A DNA stretch of 64,000 nt from Promicromonospora sp. MEB111 (GCF_030209445.1 NZ_JARVSD010000021.1:33196-97195); one strand, 5' to 3'. Shown: positions 35,507-44,166, counted from the stretch's first letter. Notes: generated from the sequence alone by a model not told the origin. Made by a program: numbers and translations.

Positions 35507-35520
35507 GGAATGCGCTTTCC
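35507..35520. promoter_or_regulatory. LacI-type operator before the dehydrogenase/DUF993 operon
   Basis: GGAATGCGCTTTCC is palindromic except for one position and has the central GC typical of LacI sites. A close relative, GGACAGCGCTTTCC, lies before another Gfo/Idh/MocA gene at 50552-50565. The LacI regulator encoded at 35818-37017 is the nearest candidate. Confidence 0.6.
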
Positions 35521-35664
35521 AGGCGAGAATAGCGCACGTTTCCGGGGGAGTACATGGGCCGTCCGTGGTGAGCGGTGGTGCGGGAGCGTGCGGCGGGGGA
35601 ACGCGGCGGGGGAGCGCGGCGGGGTGGCGGTGTGGTGCGTGGGGGGCACGCGGCGGCCGCCGGC

Positions 35665-35735
35665 GTCGGCAGTTTGCCGTGCGGACTCGGCAGTCCGCCT
35701 GCCGGGTCGGCAGTTTGCCGTGCGGACTCGGCAGT
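35665..35735. repeat. Two identical 30-base direct repeats
   Basis: The 30 bases at 35665-35694 (starting GTCGGCAGTTTGCCGTGCGG) occur again at 35706-35735. The last bases of the second copy also form part of the left arm of the following palindrome. Confidence 0.8.
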
Positions 35736-35785
35736 TGGCATCGAGATCGGCACAGGCCTGTGCCGATCTCGATGCCAACTGCCGA
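35728..35785. terminator. Perfect 58-base palindrome downstream of the LacI gene
   Basis: Positions 35728-35756 are exactly complementary to 35757-35785, centred on CGGCACAGGCCTGTGCCG. It lies 33 bases beyond the stop of the minus-strand LacI gene and is probably its terminator. Confidence 0.75.
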
Positions 35786-35817
35786 CCTCTTGCCCTGGTG
35801 TGGGTGAACTGCCGAGC

Positions 35818-37017
35818 TCAGGCGTCCGGCGTCGGTGCTCCAGCGGGCCTGCGCGGCGTCGAGTCGCGCAGGACCACCTCGCCGCGGACCGCGGTGCGCG
35901 TTCCCTCCGACCTGCCGAGCGCCAGGTCGGTCGCCAGCTCGCCGACCTCCGCGAGCGGGATCCGCACCGTCGTCAGCCCCGGGGAGACGTCGCGCAGGGT
36001 GTGGATGTCGTCGAACCCGGCCACGGCGACGTCCTCTGGGACACTCAGGCCCGCATCGCGGACGGCGGCCATCGCGCCGACCGCCATGACGTCGTTGACG
36101 GCGAAGACGAGCTCGGGCAGCCCGCCGGCGCGCTCGATCAGGCCGCGCATCGCGGAGTACCCGCCGTCGCGCGTGAACGGGCAGGCCAGGACGTCGTCGG
36201 GCGCGACGGGGCTGCCCAGCTCGGCCAGCGCGCCGGTGAAGCCGCTCGTCCGGTCCGCCGCCGTGCGGTGACCCGCGGGGCCCGCGAGCACGGCGAACCG
36301 GCGGTAGCCGTGGTCGTGCAGGGCGCGGGCGAGGTCGGCCGCGCCGTCCGCGTTCGCGATCTCGACCACGGGCAGCCCGCCGATCGGCTGGCCGATCAGC
36401 GCGACACCGCCGCCCGCCTCCTGGAACGCGTTCAGCGCGGCCTCCAGCGCGCCCGGGGCGGGTCCGGCACCGCCGGACGCCGGCGCATCGCTGCTCGGCT
36501 CCGGCACACGGCCGTCGGACGCCGGTACGCCGCTGCCGCCCGGCACCGTCGCGCTACCGTCCACCGTCGCGCCGCCGTCCGCCACCGCGCCGCCCTCCGC
36601 CGTCGGACCCTCCGCCGGCTCCAGCCGGCCGCCCGCCAGGATGATCGCGCGCGACCGCTGGCGCCGCGCGAGCTCGACGAAGGCGAGCTCGCGCTCGGAG
36701 CTGTGCTCCGTGGACGCGAGCGTGACGATCAGTCCGGCCTGTTCCGCCGCGCGCGCCACACCGGCGGCGATCGTGGAGAAGTACGGGTCGGCGATGTCGT
36801 GCACCACGAGCCCGAGCGCCGTGGTGCGGCCGCGGGCCATGGCCTGTGCGCTGGGGTCGGGCGAGTAGGCGAGGCGGCGCGCGGCCTCCAGGACGCGCTC
36901 GCGCAGGTCCTCGCGGACGCTGCGCGTGGCGCTGCCGTTGATCGCGCGCGACGCCGTGGCGAGCGAGACGCCGGCCTCGCGGGCGACCTGGCTCAGGGTG
37001 ACGGGGGCGTCGGACAT
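35818..37017 (-). CDS. LacI-family regulator with an inserted low-complexity segment
   Basis: A 399-residue LacI-type repressor, longer than the usual 330-345. The HTH and hinge (about 6-60: VTLSQVAREAGVSLATASRAINGS) and the effector domain (LGLVVHDIADPYFSTIAAGV ... VPEDVAVAGFDDIHTLRDVSPGLTTVRIP) are complete. Residues about 132-188 (DNA 36454-36624) are a Gly/Ala/Pro/Ser-rich insert placed after the strand SRAIILAGG, where homologues continue directly. The ATG at 37017 is supported by the conserved N-terminus; the SD is weak. It may control the GGANNGCGCTTTCC sites before two dehydrogenase genes, which is an inference. Confidence 0.9.
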   Translation of the reverse strand: MSDAPVTLSQVAREAGVSLATASRAINGSATRSVREDLRERVLEAARRLAYSPDPSAQAMARGRTTALGLVVHDIADPYFSTIAAGVARAAEQAGLIVTLASTEHSSERELAFVELARRQRSRAIILAGGRLEPAEGPTAEGGAVADGGATVDGSATVPGGSGVPASDGRVPEPSSDAPASGGAGPAPGALEAALNAFQEAGGGVALIGQPIGGLPVVEIANADGAADLARALHDHGYRRFAVLAGPAGHRTAADRTSGFTGALAELGSPVAPDDVLACPFTRDGGYSAMRGLIERAGGLPELVFAVNDVMAVGAMAAVRDAGLSVPEDVAVAGFDDIHTLRDVSPGLTTVRIPLAEVGELATDLALGRSEGTRTAVRGEVVLRDSTPRRPAGAPTPDA

Positions 37018-37164
37018 GAGGTCATCCTGCCGTGTCCGGCGCTCTCGTGGTCGCCGAGCGGACGGAGTGGGCGCGGCGAGAGTCCGTTGATCGGTAGGAC
37101 GAACCGCCGTCGTGCGCGACACCCGGGCCGCGCCTAGCGTGGGGACGGACGACGGAGGGCTGCC

Positions 37165-38412
37165 ATGACCCCACATCAGGACGTCCCGTTCGACCCGACG
37201 CTCACGGACCTGTACCAGGACCTGCACCGACATCCCGAGCTCGGCTTCCAGGAGCATCGCACCGCGCGGATCGTCGCGGACCGGCTCACCGCCTCCGGGT
37301 TCGAGGTGACGACGGGCGTCGGCAAGACCGGCGTGGTCGGCGTCCTGCGGAACGGGTCCGGCCCGACGGCGCTGCTCCGCGCCGACATGGACGCCCTGCC
37401 GGTCCAGGAGGAGACCGGCCTGGTCTACGCCAGCACCGCGACCGCGACGGACGAGGCCGGGAAGACGGTCCCGGTGGACCACGCCTGCGGGCACGACCTG
37501 CACACCACGTGCCTCCTGGGCGCCGCCGACGTGCTGGCGCACGCCCGCGAGAGCTGGGCCGGCACCCTGCTCGTGGTGTTCCAGCCCGCGGAGGAGCTGG
37601 GCCAGGGCGCCCAGGCGCTGGTCGACGACGGCCTCTACGACCGCTTCCCGACCCCCGACGTCGTGCTCGGCCAGCACGTGGCGCCGCTGCCCGCGGGCAA
37701 GATCGCGGGGCATCCCGGCGCGTCGTACGCGGGCTCCGACTCGCTCGGGGTCCGGCTCGCCGGGCGCGGCGCGCACGGCTCGATGCCCCAGGCGTCGGTC
37801 GACCCGATCGTGATGGCGGCGGAGACCGTGCTGCGCCTGCAGACGGTCGTGTCCCGCGAGATCCCGAGCACGGCCACCGCCGTGCTCACCGTGGGCTCGA
37901 TCCACGCCGGCGACGCCGCCAACGTCATCCCCGGCGAGGCCGAGCTGCAGCTCAACATCCGTAGCTACGACGAGGCGGTGCGGCAGCGGATCCTCGACGC
38001 CGTCGAGCGCATCGTTCGGGGTGAGGCGATCACCGCCGGTGCGACCGAGGAGCCCGCGATCACCCCGATCGAGCGGTTCCCCGTGGTCGTCAACGACGAC
38101 GCCGCGCTCGCCCGGACGTTCGCCGCCTTCGCCTCGTGGCTCGGCCCCGAGAACCTGCTCGATCCCGGCGCGGGGGCGGGGAGCGAGGACGTGGGCATCC
38201 TGGCGACGAGCGCGGGCGCGCCCCTCTCGTACTGGCTGCTCGGCGGCACCGACCCGGGCCTGTTCACGACCGGCGACATGAGCGACCCGGCGCTCCTGAC
38301 CGTGCCGTCCAACCACTCGCCGCACTATGCGCCGGTGCCGCACCCGACCCTGGAGACCGGCGTGACGGCCCTGGTCACGGCCGCCCGCACCTGGCTGCCG
38401 GCCGCGGCGTAG
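37165..38412 (+). CDS. M20-family amidohydrolase (hippurate hydrolase/aminoacylase-like)
   Basis: A 415-residue metallopeptidase-like amidohydrolase of the M20D group. It starts with LHRHPELGFQEHRTA, and the metal site H106-A-C-G-H110 followed by DLH is visible. VVFQPAEELGQGAQALVDDGL carries the general-base Glu, and VNDDAALARTF begins the dimerisation/return region. Such enzymes release amino acids from N-acyl or indole conjugates in the cytoplasm. GGAGG precedes ATG 37165. It is divergent from the LacI gene, but no shared operator is clear. It ends at a palindrome and a tandem repeat. Confidence 0.9.
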   Translation: MTPHQDVPFDPTLTDLYQDLHRHPELGFQEHRTARIVADRLTASGFEVTTGVGKTGVVGVLRNGSGPTALLRADMDALPVQEETGLVYASTATATDEAGKTVPVDHACGHDLHTTCLLGAADVLAHARESWAGTLLVVFQPAEELGQGAQALVDDGLYDRFPTPDVVLGQHVAPLPAGKIAGHPGASYAGSDSLGVRLAGRGAHGSMPQASVDPIVMAAETVLRLQTVVSREIPSTATAVLTVGSIHAGDAANVIPGEAELQLNIRSYDEAVRQRILDAVERIVRGEAITAGATEEPAITPIERFPVVVNDDAALARTFAAFASWLGPENLLDPGAGAGSEDVGILATSAGAPLSYWLLGGTDPGLFTTGDMSDPALLTVPSNHSPHYAPVPHPTLETGVTALVTAARTWLPAAA

Positions 38413-38429
38413 TGCGTGTGGTCGGCGGG

Positions 38430-38471
38430 ACGTCAGGTGATCGGCACCCCGGGGTACCGATCACCTGACGT
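38430..38471. terminator. 42-base palindrome (family B) between convergent genes
   Basis: ACGTCAGGTGATCGGCACCC pairs with the complementary right half with one mismatch, centred on CCCCGGGG. It shares the core with the 72-base palindrome at 17118 and lies between the stops of the amidohydrolase and the glycosyltransferase. Confidence 0.75.
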
Positions 38472-38490
38472 TCTGCCGATCACCCGGGCG

Positions 38491-38571
38491 GCGCCCGGAC
38501 CTGGGCGACGCCCGGACCTGGGCGGCGCCCGGACCTGGGCGGCGCCCGGACCTGGGCGGCGCCCGGACCCG
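38491..38571. repeat. 17-base tandem repeat, about 4.7 copies
   Basis: The unit GCGCCCGGACCTGGGCG is repeated at 38491, 38508 (one change), 38525 and 38542, then truncated at 38559. Each unit can itself form a 5-base-pair hairpin (CGCCC/GGGCG). It stops 2 bases before the end of the glycosyltransferase gene. Confidence 0.85.
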
Positions 38572-38572
38572 G

Positions 38573-39778
38573 CTAGACCCGCGCCATGCGTAAGCCCGCG
38601 TCGCGGTGGGTGCGCTCGATGATGCTCGAGTACCCGGCGATCATCCGGACGTGGCTGAACCGAGGCCGCACGGCTGTGCGCGCCGACTCCAGCTCCTCCC
38701 GGCGGGCGGCCGCCTCGATCCAGGTCGAGGCGATCTCGTCGGGGTCGAACGACGTCACGAACCCGATCCGCTCGACGATCGACGGCGCGTCGCCCACCGG
38801 CGTCGTGACCGGCACGGCGCCGCACATCGAGCCCTCGATGAGGCACAGCGGCGCGGCCTCGCCGAACGTCGACGTGAGCGCCACGACGTCGGCCGTCGCG
38901 TAGACCAGCTCCATGTCGTGCCGCACGCCCAGCAGGTCCAGGCGCTCGAGCAGGTCCGGGCGGTCGCCGAAGATCCGCTCCAGGTCGGCCGCCAGGTCGG
39001 GGTTGGCCGAGCTCATGCCGGCGCCGCACATCAGCACCCGCCCGTGGGGCTCCATCGCGAGGAACAGCCGGGCCGACCGGAGGAACAGCTCGGGGTTCTT
39101 CATCTCGTCGTACCGCGCGGCGTAGACCACCACGGTCGCGTCGGCCGGGATCCCGGCCGCGCCCCGCAGGGCGAGCCGGCGCGCGCCCTGGACCGGGCGG
39201 AACCGGGCGAGGTTGATGCCGTTGGGCACCACGCGCAGCAGCTCGGCGGGCACGCCCGCCTCCCGGTACGCGTCGCGCGTGGACTCCGCGCAGCAGACGA
39301 CGGCGGCCAGCCGGCCGCGCTCCGCCGCGGTCAGCAGGTCGCCGAGGGCATCTCCCTGGTGCTCCGGGTCGGACCGGTGCAGGCAGGCGATGACGGGGCG
39401 CTGCGGGAACGCGTCCTGGTTCACGAGCCGGAGCGGCTGCTCCTTGAGCGACAGGATGACGTGCGAGCCCTCGGCCTGGTGGGCCGCGGCCCGGAGCTCG
39501 GCCTCGCTGAACACCCGCGGGTCGTGGTTCGCGTCGGTGCTCCGGCCCAGGGAGCCGATCCGGACGCCCGCGGCGCGCAGCGCGCGGTAGCGGGGGTCGT
39601 CCTCCATCCGCTGGAGGGTGGCCTCGCGCCGGACCTCGTGGTGCAGGCTCAGCACGGAATGCTGCTGACGACCGCCCTGATGCAGACCGGCGACCACCGT
39701 CGAGTGCAGGACACGAGCCCCGCCGCTGAAGAAGCCCTCGTAGAGCGAGAGCACACGCAAGCCGTTGCGCTGGATCAC
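38573..39778 (-). CDS. GT4-type glycosyltransferase
   Basis: A 401-residue GT-B protein. The C-terminal nucleotide-sugar domain is clear: VVPNGINLARFRP, then VVVYAARYDEMKNPELFLRSA and the retaining-enzyme motif ALTSTFGEAAPLCLIEGSMCGAVPVTT with the conserved E(x7)E pair. The N-terminal acceptor domain starts with VLSLYEGFFSGGARV. The start is taken as GTG 39778, 8 bases after AGGAGG (39787-39792 on the reverse strand); the GTG at 39787 overlaps that SD. Acceptor and donor are unknown. No other cell-envelope polysaccharide gene is nearby. Confidence 0.85.
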   Translation of the reverse strand: MIQRNGLRVLSLYEGFFSGGARVLHSTVVAGLHQGGRQQHSVLSLHHEVRREATLQRMEDDPRYRALRAAGVRIGSLGRSTDANHDPRVFSEAELRAAAHQAEGSHVILSLKEQPLRLVNQDAFPQRPVIACLHRSDPEHQGDALGDLLTAAERGRLAAVVCCAESTRDAYREAGVPAELLRVVPNGINLARFRPVQGARRLALRGAAGIPADATVVVYAARYDEMKNPELFLRSARLFLAMEPHGRVLMCGAGMSSANPDLAADLERIFGDRPDLLERLDLLGVRHDMELVYATADVVALTSTFGEAAPLCLIEGSMCGAVPVTTPVGDAPSIVERIGFVTSFDPDEIASTWIEAAARREELESARTAVRPRFSHVRMIAGYSSIIERTHRDAGLRMARV

Positions 39779-39848
39779 AGACACCACCTCCTGCGCCCAG
39801 GGTGAGCCTCACGGATGTGCATTACATGGCAATTCGGTTACACGAGGA

Positions 39849-40505
39849 TTACGTATCCGAGGACTTCTGCACAAGGAGGTTTCGGATGTCCTTCTCGGCC
39901 TGAGCGGGTGATGTTTCGCGGCAGCCCAGCGCCACCCACCGCTCGATCATGGCCGGCTCCGCCCGGAACAGCGAGGTGCCGCGGCGCACCAGGGTGCCGA
40001 GCGGCTTGCGCGCCTCCGCGACGTCGCGCAGGAACCGGAACCAGAAGGTGACCAGGCGCGGCCGCGACAGGCAGATCGCGTCCGCGAGCAGCCCCTCCGC
40101 GCGGCACTCCTCGACGAGCTGCGCCGCGAAGATCCCCTCGGCGAGGATCAGCGGCGAGTCGCCGATGTCGAGGCGGCGCATGCCCGTGCGGCGCGACGTC
40201 GGGATGTCGTAGACCGGGACCTCGGCGCGGCCCTCCGTGGCCAGCTCCTGCAGCGCGGCCAGGGCGCCCTTGCCGTCCCAGCTCGCCGGGCTGTCCCAGT
40301 CCACGCTGCCGTACCGCTGCGGCAGGCCGGGGTGGTCGATGTCGAGGTAGAAGTCGTCGAGCTGGACCACCGGCAGGCCGAGCCGCTGGGTGAGCGAGGT
40401 CTTGCCCGAACCGGACGGACCGGTCAGCAGCACCACCCGCGCGCGGGGGCGCCGGGCACCCGGGGGCAGTTCGAAGAGGGTGGGCTCGGGCACGGGGTCG
40501 GTCAC
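39849..40505 (-). CDS. Uridine-kinase-like P-loop phosphotransferase
   Basis: A 218-residue NTPase. The Walker A GPSGSGKT (residues 29-36) is followed by VVQLDDFYLDIDHP, the Asp-Asp-Phe-Tyr motif of uridine kinases and related nucleoside kinases. VDWDSPASWD and LILAEGIFAAQLV correspond to the substrate lid and Walker B regions of that family. It likely phosphorylates uridine or a similar small molecule in the cytoplasm. It is transcribed with the same polarity as the glycosyltransferase but separated by 70 bases. Confidence 0.8.
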   Translation of the reverse strand: MTDPVPEPTLFELPPGARRPRARVVLLTGPSGSGKTSLTQRLGLPVVQLDDFYLDIDHPGLPQRYGSVDWDSPASWDGKGALAALQELATEGRAEVPVYDIPTSRRTGMRRLDIGDSPLILAEGIFAAQLVEECRAEGLLADAICLSRPRLVTFWFRFLRDVAEARKPLGTLVRRGTSLFRAEPAMIERWVALGCRETSPAQAEKDIRNLLVQKSSDT

Positions 40506-40579
40506 GAGAGGCCATTCTCCCGTATCGGGTGCCCTGCCGCTGCGGCGCGCGGGGCGTGCCAGGCGTGACGCTCCTCCCT

Positions 40580-40639
40580 TTCGAGGCCCGACTTTCTTCG
40601 CTTTGAGGCGGTCGAAAGCGAAGAAAGTCGGGCCTCGAA
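40580..40639. terminator. 60-base hairpin (family C) after the AraC gene
   Basis: A perfect 25-base arm (40580-40604, TTCGAGGCCCGACTTTCTTC...) pairs with 40615-40639 around 10 bases, and CTCCTC/GAGGAG blocks extend it. The hairpin at 52095-52158 has the same plan. It is downstream of the minus-strand AraC gene. Confidence 0.75.
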
Positions 40640-40674
40640 GAGGAGGAGGGCCGCCCCTGCTGGGCCCGGCCCGG

Positions 40675-41502
40675 TCAGCCCCGCTGGTAGCGGCCCGGCG
40701 TCGTGCGCAGCAGACGGCGGAAGTGGCGGGTCAGGTGTGCCTGGTCGTGGAACCCCGTCGCGGCCGCGACGGACGCCGCCGGTTCGCCGGCCAGCAGTCG
40801 CCGTCGGGCCAGGTCCAGACGGCGTCCTACCAGGTACCGGTGGGGCGGCAGGCCCAGCTCCCGGGTGAACGCGCGCACCAGGTGCGGCACGGTGACGTCC
40901 AGCGCGGCGGCCACCTCGGCGAGCCGGACGGGCCGGGTGGGGTCGGCGTCGAGCAGGTCGCGGGCGCGCCGGGCGGTGGAGGCGGCGGGCGGCTCGCGCG
41001 GCGGCGGCGGACGGCCGGAGAGGTGCCAGGCCAGACCCTCGGTGACCAGCGCGAGCAGGCTCTCGGCCGCGACGTCCTCGCGGACGGTCAGCGCCCTGTC
41101 GAGGCCGGCGAACCGTGTGCGGAGCCTGTCGTCCGGGACCAGCGGGGCGTCGACCGCCCGGCCGACCAAGGCGCCGTCGAGCACCGTCGGCTCCAGGTAG
41201 ACCACGCGCTTGCTGAAGCCCGCCGCGGTCACGGACCGCCCGTCGTGCACCACGCCGGGCGGCAGCACGGTCACCCCCGTGCGCCGCGCGGCGTGCTCGT
41301 GACCGTCCAGCTCGTAGCCGATGAGGCCGCTCTCGACGATCAGCACGGTCCAGGTGTCGTGGGTGTGCGCCGGGTAGGCGTGCTCGTGCCAGGCGGCGTG
41401 CAGCACCTCGGCGACGCCCGGGACCTCGGGCCGCCAGGCGCGCACCACGTCCGGGGCCGGACGGGCGGAGCGATCGAGCGGGGGCACATCAAGAACGTAC
41501 AA
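40675..41502 (-). CDS. AraC-family transcriptional regulator
   Basis: A 275-residue regulator. The N-terminal cupin-like sensor (about 20-130) includes AWHEHAYPAHTHDTWTVLIVESG, and the C-terminal double HTH (about 178-272) includes LAEVAAALDVTVPHLVRAFTRELGLPPHRYL and ASVAAATGFHDQAHLTRHFRR. The longest frame starts at a TTG at 41502; GTG 41487 is an alternative. The divergent DUF2000 gene starts 35 bases away, so it is the likely target. The effector is unknown. Confidence 0.85.
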   Translation of the reverse strand: MYVLDVPPLDRSARPAPDVVRAWRPEVPGVAEVLHAAWHEHAYPAHTHDTWTVLIVESGLIGYELDGHEHAARRTGVTVLPPGVVHDGRSVTAAGFSKRVVYLEPTVLDGALVGRAVDAPLVPDDRLRTRFAGLDRALTVREDVAAESLLALVTEGLAWHLSGRPPPPREPPAASTARRARDLLDADPTRPVRLAEVAAALDVTVPHLVRAFTRELGLPPHRYLVGRRLDLARRRLLAGEPAASVAAATGFHDQAHLTRHFRRLLRTTPGRYQRG

Positions 41503-41537
41503 GATCGGGGCCCCGGCCCGCCCGCACGCTGAGGGCC

Positions 41538-41951
41538 ATGACCTTCGAACAGCCCAAGATCGTGATCGTCCTGCGGGACGACCTGCTCGCCTGGCAGGAG
41601 AACAACGTCACCGCCTTCCTGTCGAGCGCGGTGACCGCCGCCTACCCGGAGCTGGTCGGCGAGACCTACCGGGACGCCGACGGCCAGGAGTACCTCGCGA
41701 TGCTCGGCACCCCGGTCATGGTCATGGTGGCCGACGGCGCCCGGCTGGCCACCTTCCGGGAGCGCGCCGCGACCCGGGGGCTGCGCATCGGCGTCTACAC
41801 GGCCGACCTGTTCGCCACGGGGAACGACGTCGACAACCGCGTCGCCGTCGCGGGTGTCGCCACCGAGAAGCTCGACCTGGTCGGGATCGCGGTGGCCGGC
41901 GAGCGGCGCGTCGTGGACAAGGTGGTCAAGGGCGCGCGGCTGCACCCCTGA
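41538..41951 (+). CDS. DUF2000 family protein
   Basis: A 137-residue protein. The pattern KIVIVLRDDLLAWQENNVTAFLSSAV at the start and KLDLVGIAVAGERRVVDKVVKGARLHP at the end matches the DUF2000 family, small cytoplasmic proteins of unknown function with a PTH2-like fold. Start and stop are clear. It is divergent from an AraC regulator and convergent with the lactate operon, so it probably forms a one-gene unit. Confidence 0.8.
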   Translation: MTFEQPKIVIVLRDDLLAWQENNVTAFLSSAVTAAYPELVGETYRDADGQEYLAMLGTPVMVMVADGARLATFRERAATRGLRIGVYTADLFATGNDVDNRVAVAGVATEKLDLVGIAVAGERRVVDKVVKGARLHP

Positions 41952-41992
41952 GCGGCCAAGGCCCGCACGCCGCCCGGTGCCGCCCGACGCCG

Positions 41993-42652
41993 TCAGGACA
42001 CGAGCGCCACGTGCAGCGTGCGGGGCCCGTGCACGCCCTCGACCCGGTCGAGCTCGATGTCGCTCGTCGCGCTCGGCCCGCTGATCCAGGTCTGGGGCCG
42101 GCCGGGATCGGCGTCGAGCAGCCGCACGGCCTCCGGCACGGTCTGCACCACCTGGTCGGTCCGCACCACGCACACGTGCACGTCGGGGACCAGGGAGACC
42201 GCGCGCCGGCCCTGGTCGGGCTCGCCGTCCAGCACGATGGTGCCGGTCTCGGCCACGGCTACGCGTGCGGCCGTCACCACGGCGTCGATCCCGTCGAGCT
42301 CGGTCGCGGAGAGCGGCGCCTCCCGCGAGTCGGTCCGCACCTCGACGTCGGCCAACGCCCCGAGCCACGCGCCCTCGACCCCGGCCGGCACGACGACGGA
42401 GCTCGCGGGCACCTCGGCCAGCAGCCTCGCGAGCAGGGCCGGCAGGTCCGCCGCCGTGACCCGGTGCACGCGGGCCTTGTAGTCCTCCAGCCGGTCGACC
42501 AGCAGGTCCAGCACCTCCGCCGCCCCGGGGGCGTGGTCACCCAGGGACCGGTACTCCCGCGGGACCGCCGTCGAGACAGTCCCGGGCTCCGGCGTGGAGC
42601 TGCCCAGCGCCGTGCGGATGCGGGACAGGATCTCGGTCCTGGCGTCGCTCAT
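41993..42652 (-). CDS. lutC: LutC, lactate utilisation protein with LUD domain
   Basis: A 219-residue member of the YkgG/LutC family. The LUD domain (about 50-215) includes ATELDGIDAVVTAARVAVAETGTIVLDGEPDQGR and VVRTDQVVQTVPEAV. LutABC together oxidise L-lactate to pyruvate. The ATG lies in the lutB stop (ATGA). It is last in the operon lutA, lutB, lutC. The lactate produced from rhamnose-derived lactaldehyde in this organism is a plausible substrate source. Confidence 0.9.
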   Translation of the reverse strand: MSDARTEILSRIRTALGSSTPEPGTVSTAVPREYRSLGDHAPGAAEVLDLLVDRLEDYKARVHRVTAADLPALLARLLAEVPASSVVVPAGVEGAWLGALADVEVRTDSREAPLSATELDGIDAVVTAARVAVAETGTIVLDGEPDQGRRAVSLVPDVHVCVVRTDQVVQTVPEAVRLLDADPGRPQTWISGPSATSDIELDRVEGVHGPRTLHVALVS

Positions 42653-44166
42653 CGGTCGTCCTCTCGCTCGGCCCACCAGTCGCGGAACGTCTGCCGCGGC
42701 GGCTCCATCAGGTCCCGCGACCGGGTCCAGAGCGAGCCGGGGAACGGCAGCCGCCGGATCACGCCGTGCCGGGAGATGGCCCGCAGTGCCCGTGGCAGCC
42801 GGGCGGCCCGGCGGAAGCGCGCGCCGTCGGCCATCGCGTACGACGCCGCCTTCATGGCCGCCTTCCAGACGCGGTCCGCGGCGTCCGGCGAGGAGCCGGC
42901 GAGCTCGACCTCGCGTGCCCGGAGCTCCACCAGGATCGACGGGATGTCGATCTTGACCGGGCAGACCTGGTAGCACGCGCCGCACAGCGTGGAGGCGTAC
43001 GGCAGGTCCGACTTCTCGCCCGTGAGCTGCGGGGTGAGGATCGCGCCGATCGGGCCGGGGTAGACCGAGCCGTAGGCGTGCCCGCCCACCCGCTCGTACA
43101 CGGGGCAGACGTTGAGGCACGCCGAGCAGCGGATGCAGTGCAGGGCCGAGCGCCCGGCCTCGTCGGCGAGCACCTTGGTGCGGCCGTTGTCGAGCAGCAC
43201 CAGGTGGAACTCCTGGGGGCCGTCGCCCGGCGTCACGCCCGTCCACAGGGAGGTGTACGGGTTCATCCGCTCGCCCGTCGAGGAGCGCGGCAGGAGCTGG
43301 AGGAACACCTCCAGGTCGCGATAGGTCGGCACCAGCTTCTCGATGCCCATGACGGTGATCAGCGTCTCGGGCAGCGTGAGGCACATGCGCCCGTTGCCCT
43401 CGGACTCCACCACGGCGAGCGTGCCGCTGTCCGCGACGGCGAAGTTGGCGCCGCTGATCGCGACCTTCGCTGAGAGGAACTTGCGCCGCAGGTGCGCCCG
43501 GGCCGCCATCGCGAGCTCGTGCGGCACGTCCGTCAGGTCCGGCGGGGCGTCGGCCATGCGCTCCAGGAAGATGTCGCGGATCTCGGTGCGGTTGCGGTGG
43601 ATCGCGGGCACCAGGATGTGTGACGGCATGTCGTCGGCGAGCTGCACGATCAGCTCCGCCAGGTCGGTCTCGACCGCCGCGATGCCCTCCTCGGCCAGCG
43701 CCTCGTTCAGCCCGATCTCCTGGGTGGCCATGGACTTGACCTTGACCACCTCGTCGGCCTGCTTCTCCCGGACGATCCCGGCGACGATCCGGTTGGCCTC
43801 GGCGGCGTCCCGCGCCCAGTGCACGACGCCGCCGCGCGCGGTCACGTTGCGCTCCAAGGCCTCCAGGAGCTCGGGCAGGCGCGCCATGACGTCGGTCTTG
43901 ATCGCCGAGCCGGCGTCGCGCAGGGCCTCCCAGTCCGGCACCTCCCCGACCACGCGCGCCCGCTTGGACCGGATGGTGGAGGTGGCGTTGCCCAGGTTGC
44001 GGCGCAGCTGCTCGTTCGCCAGCGCGGCCTTCGCGGCGTGCGGGAACGTCGCCCCCCAGTGCAACGGGTCCTCCGGGCGGCCCACGCCCCCGAGCGTGCC
44101 GGGCGCGGCGTCCGGGCTGGGACCGCGGCCGGCGCGCGTGGCGGGCATGCCGAGGAAGGTGCTCAT
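42649..44166 (-). CDS. lutB: LutB, iron-sulfur lactate utilisation protein
   Basis: A 505-residue LUD-domain and ferredoxin-type protein. The N-terminal domain (about 65-310) contains VVKVKSMATQEIGLNEALAEEG. Two [4Fe-4S] motifs follow: C344-I-R-C347-S-A-C350-L-N-V-C354-P and C395-G-A-C398-Y-Q-V-C402-P. It is the electron-transfer core of the lactate oxidation complex. The ATG is in the lutA stop (ATGA); a longer in-frame extension would lie within lutA and is rejected. Confidence 0.93.
   Translation of the reverse strand: MSTFLGMPATRAGRGPSPDAAPGTLGGVGRPEDPLHWGATFPHAAKAALANEQLRRNLGNATSTIRSKRARVVGEVPDWEALRDAGSAIKTDVMARLPELLEALERNVTARGGVVHWARDAAEANRIVAGIVREKQADEVVKVKSMATQEIGLNEALAEEGIAAVETDLAELIVQLADDMPSHILVPAIHRNRTEIRDIFLERMADAPPDLTDVPHELAMAARAHLRRKFLSAKVAISGANFAVADSGTLAVVESEGNGRMCLTLPETLITVMGIEKLVPTYRDLEVFLQLLPRSSTGERMNPYTSLWTGVTPGDGPQEFHLVLLDNGRTKVLADEAGRSALHCIRCSACLNVCPVYERVGGHAYGSVYPGPIGAILTPQLTGEKSDLPYASTLCGACYQVCPVKIDIPSILVELRAREVELAGSSPDAADRVWKAAMKAASYAMADGARFRRAARLPRALRAISRHGVIRRLPFPGSLWTRSRDLMEPPRQTFRDWWAEREDDR

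Larger units (their letters stand above)
35486..35817. other. 332-base gene-free region with operator, direct repeats and palindrome
   Basis: No gene is supported. From left to right it has the operator at 35507-35520, a G-rich stretch, two 30-base direct repeats and a 58-base perfect palindrome that follows the end of the LacI gene on the minus strand. Confidence 0.6.

Noticed and set aside
33108..35753. One long 881-codon protein across DUF993 and the dehydrogenase region
   Set aside because: The upstream part overlaps the clear Gfo/Idh/MocA gene in another frame; GTG 34337 with a GTGA overlap gives the family-length DUF993 protein.
35818..38343. An 841-codon frame extending the LacI gene upstream
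   Set aside because: The extra N-terminal part is antisense to the M20 amidohydrolase gene; the LacI N-terminus starts at 37017.
38491..38571. CRISPR-like array
   Set aside because: Units are 17 bases and directly adjacent with no spacers, and no cas gene is present.
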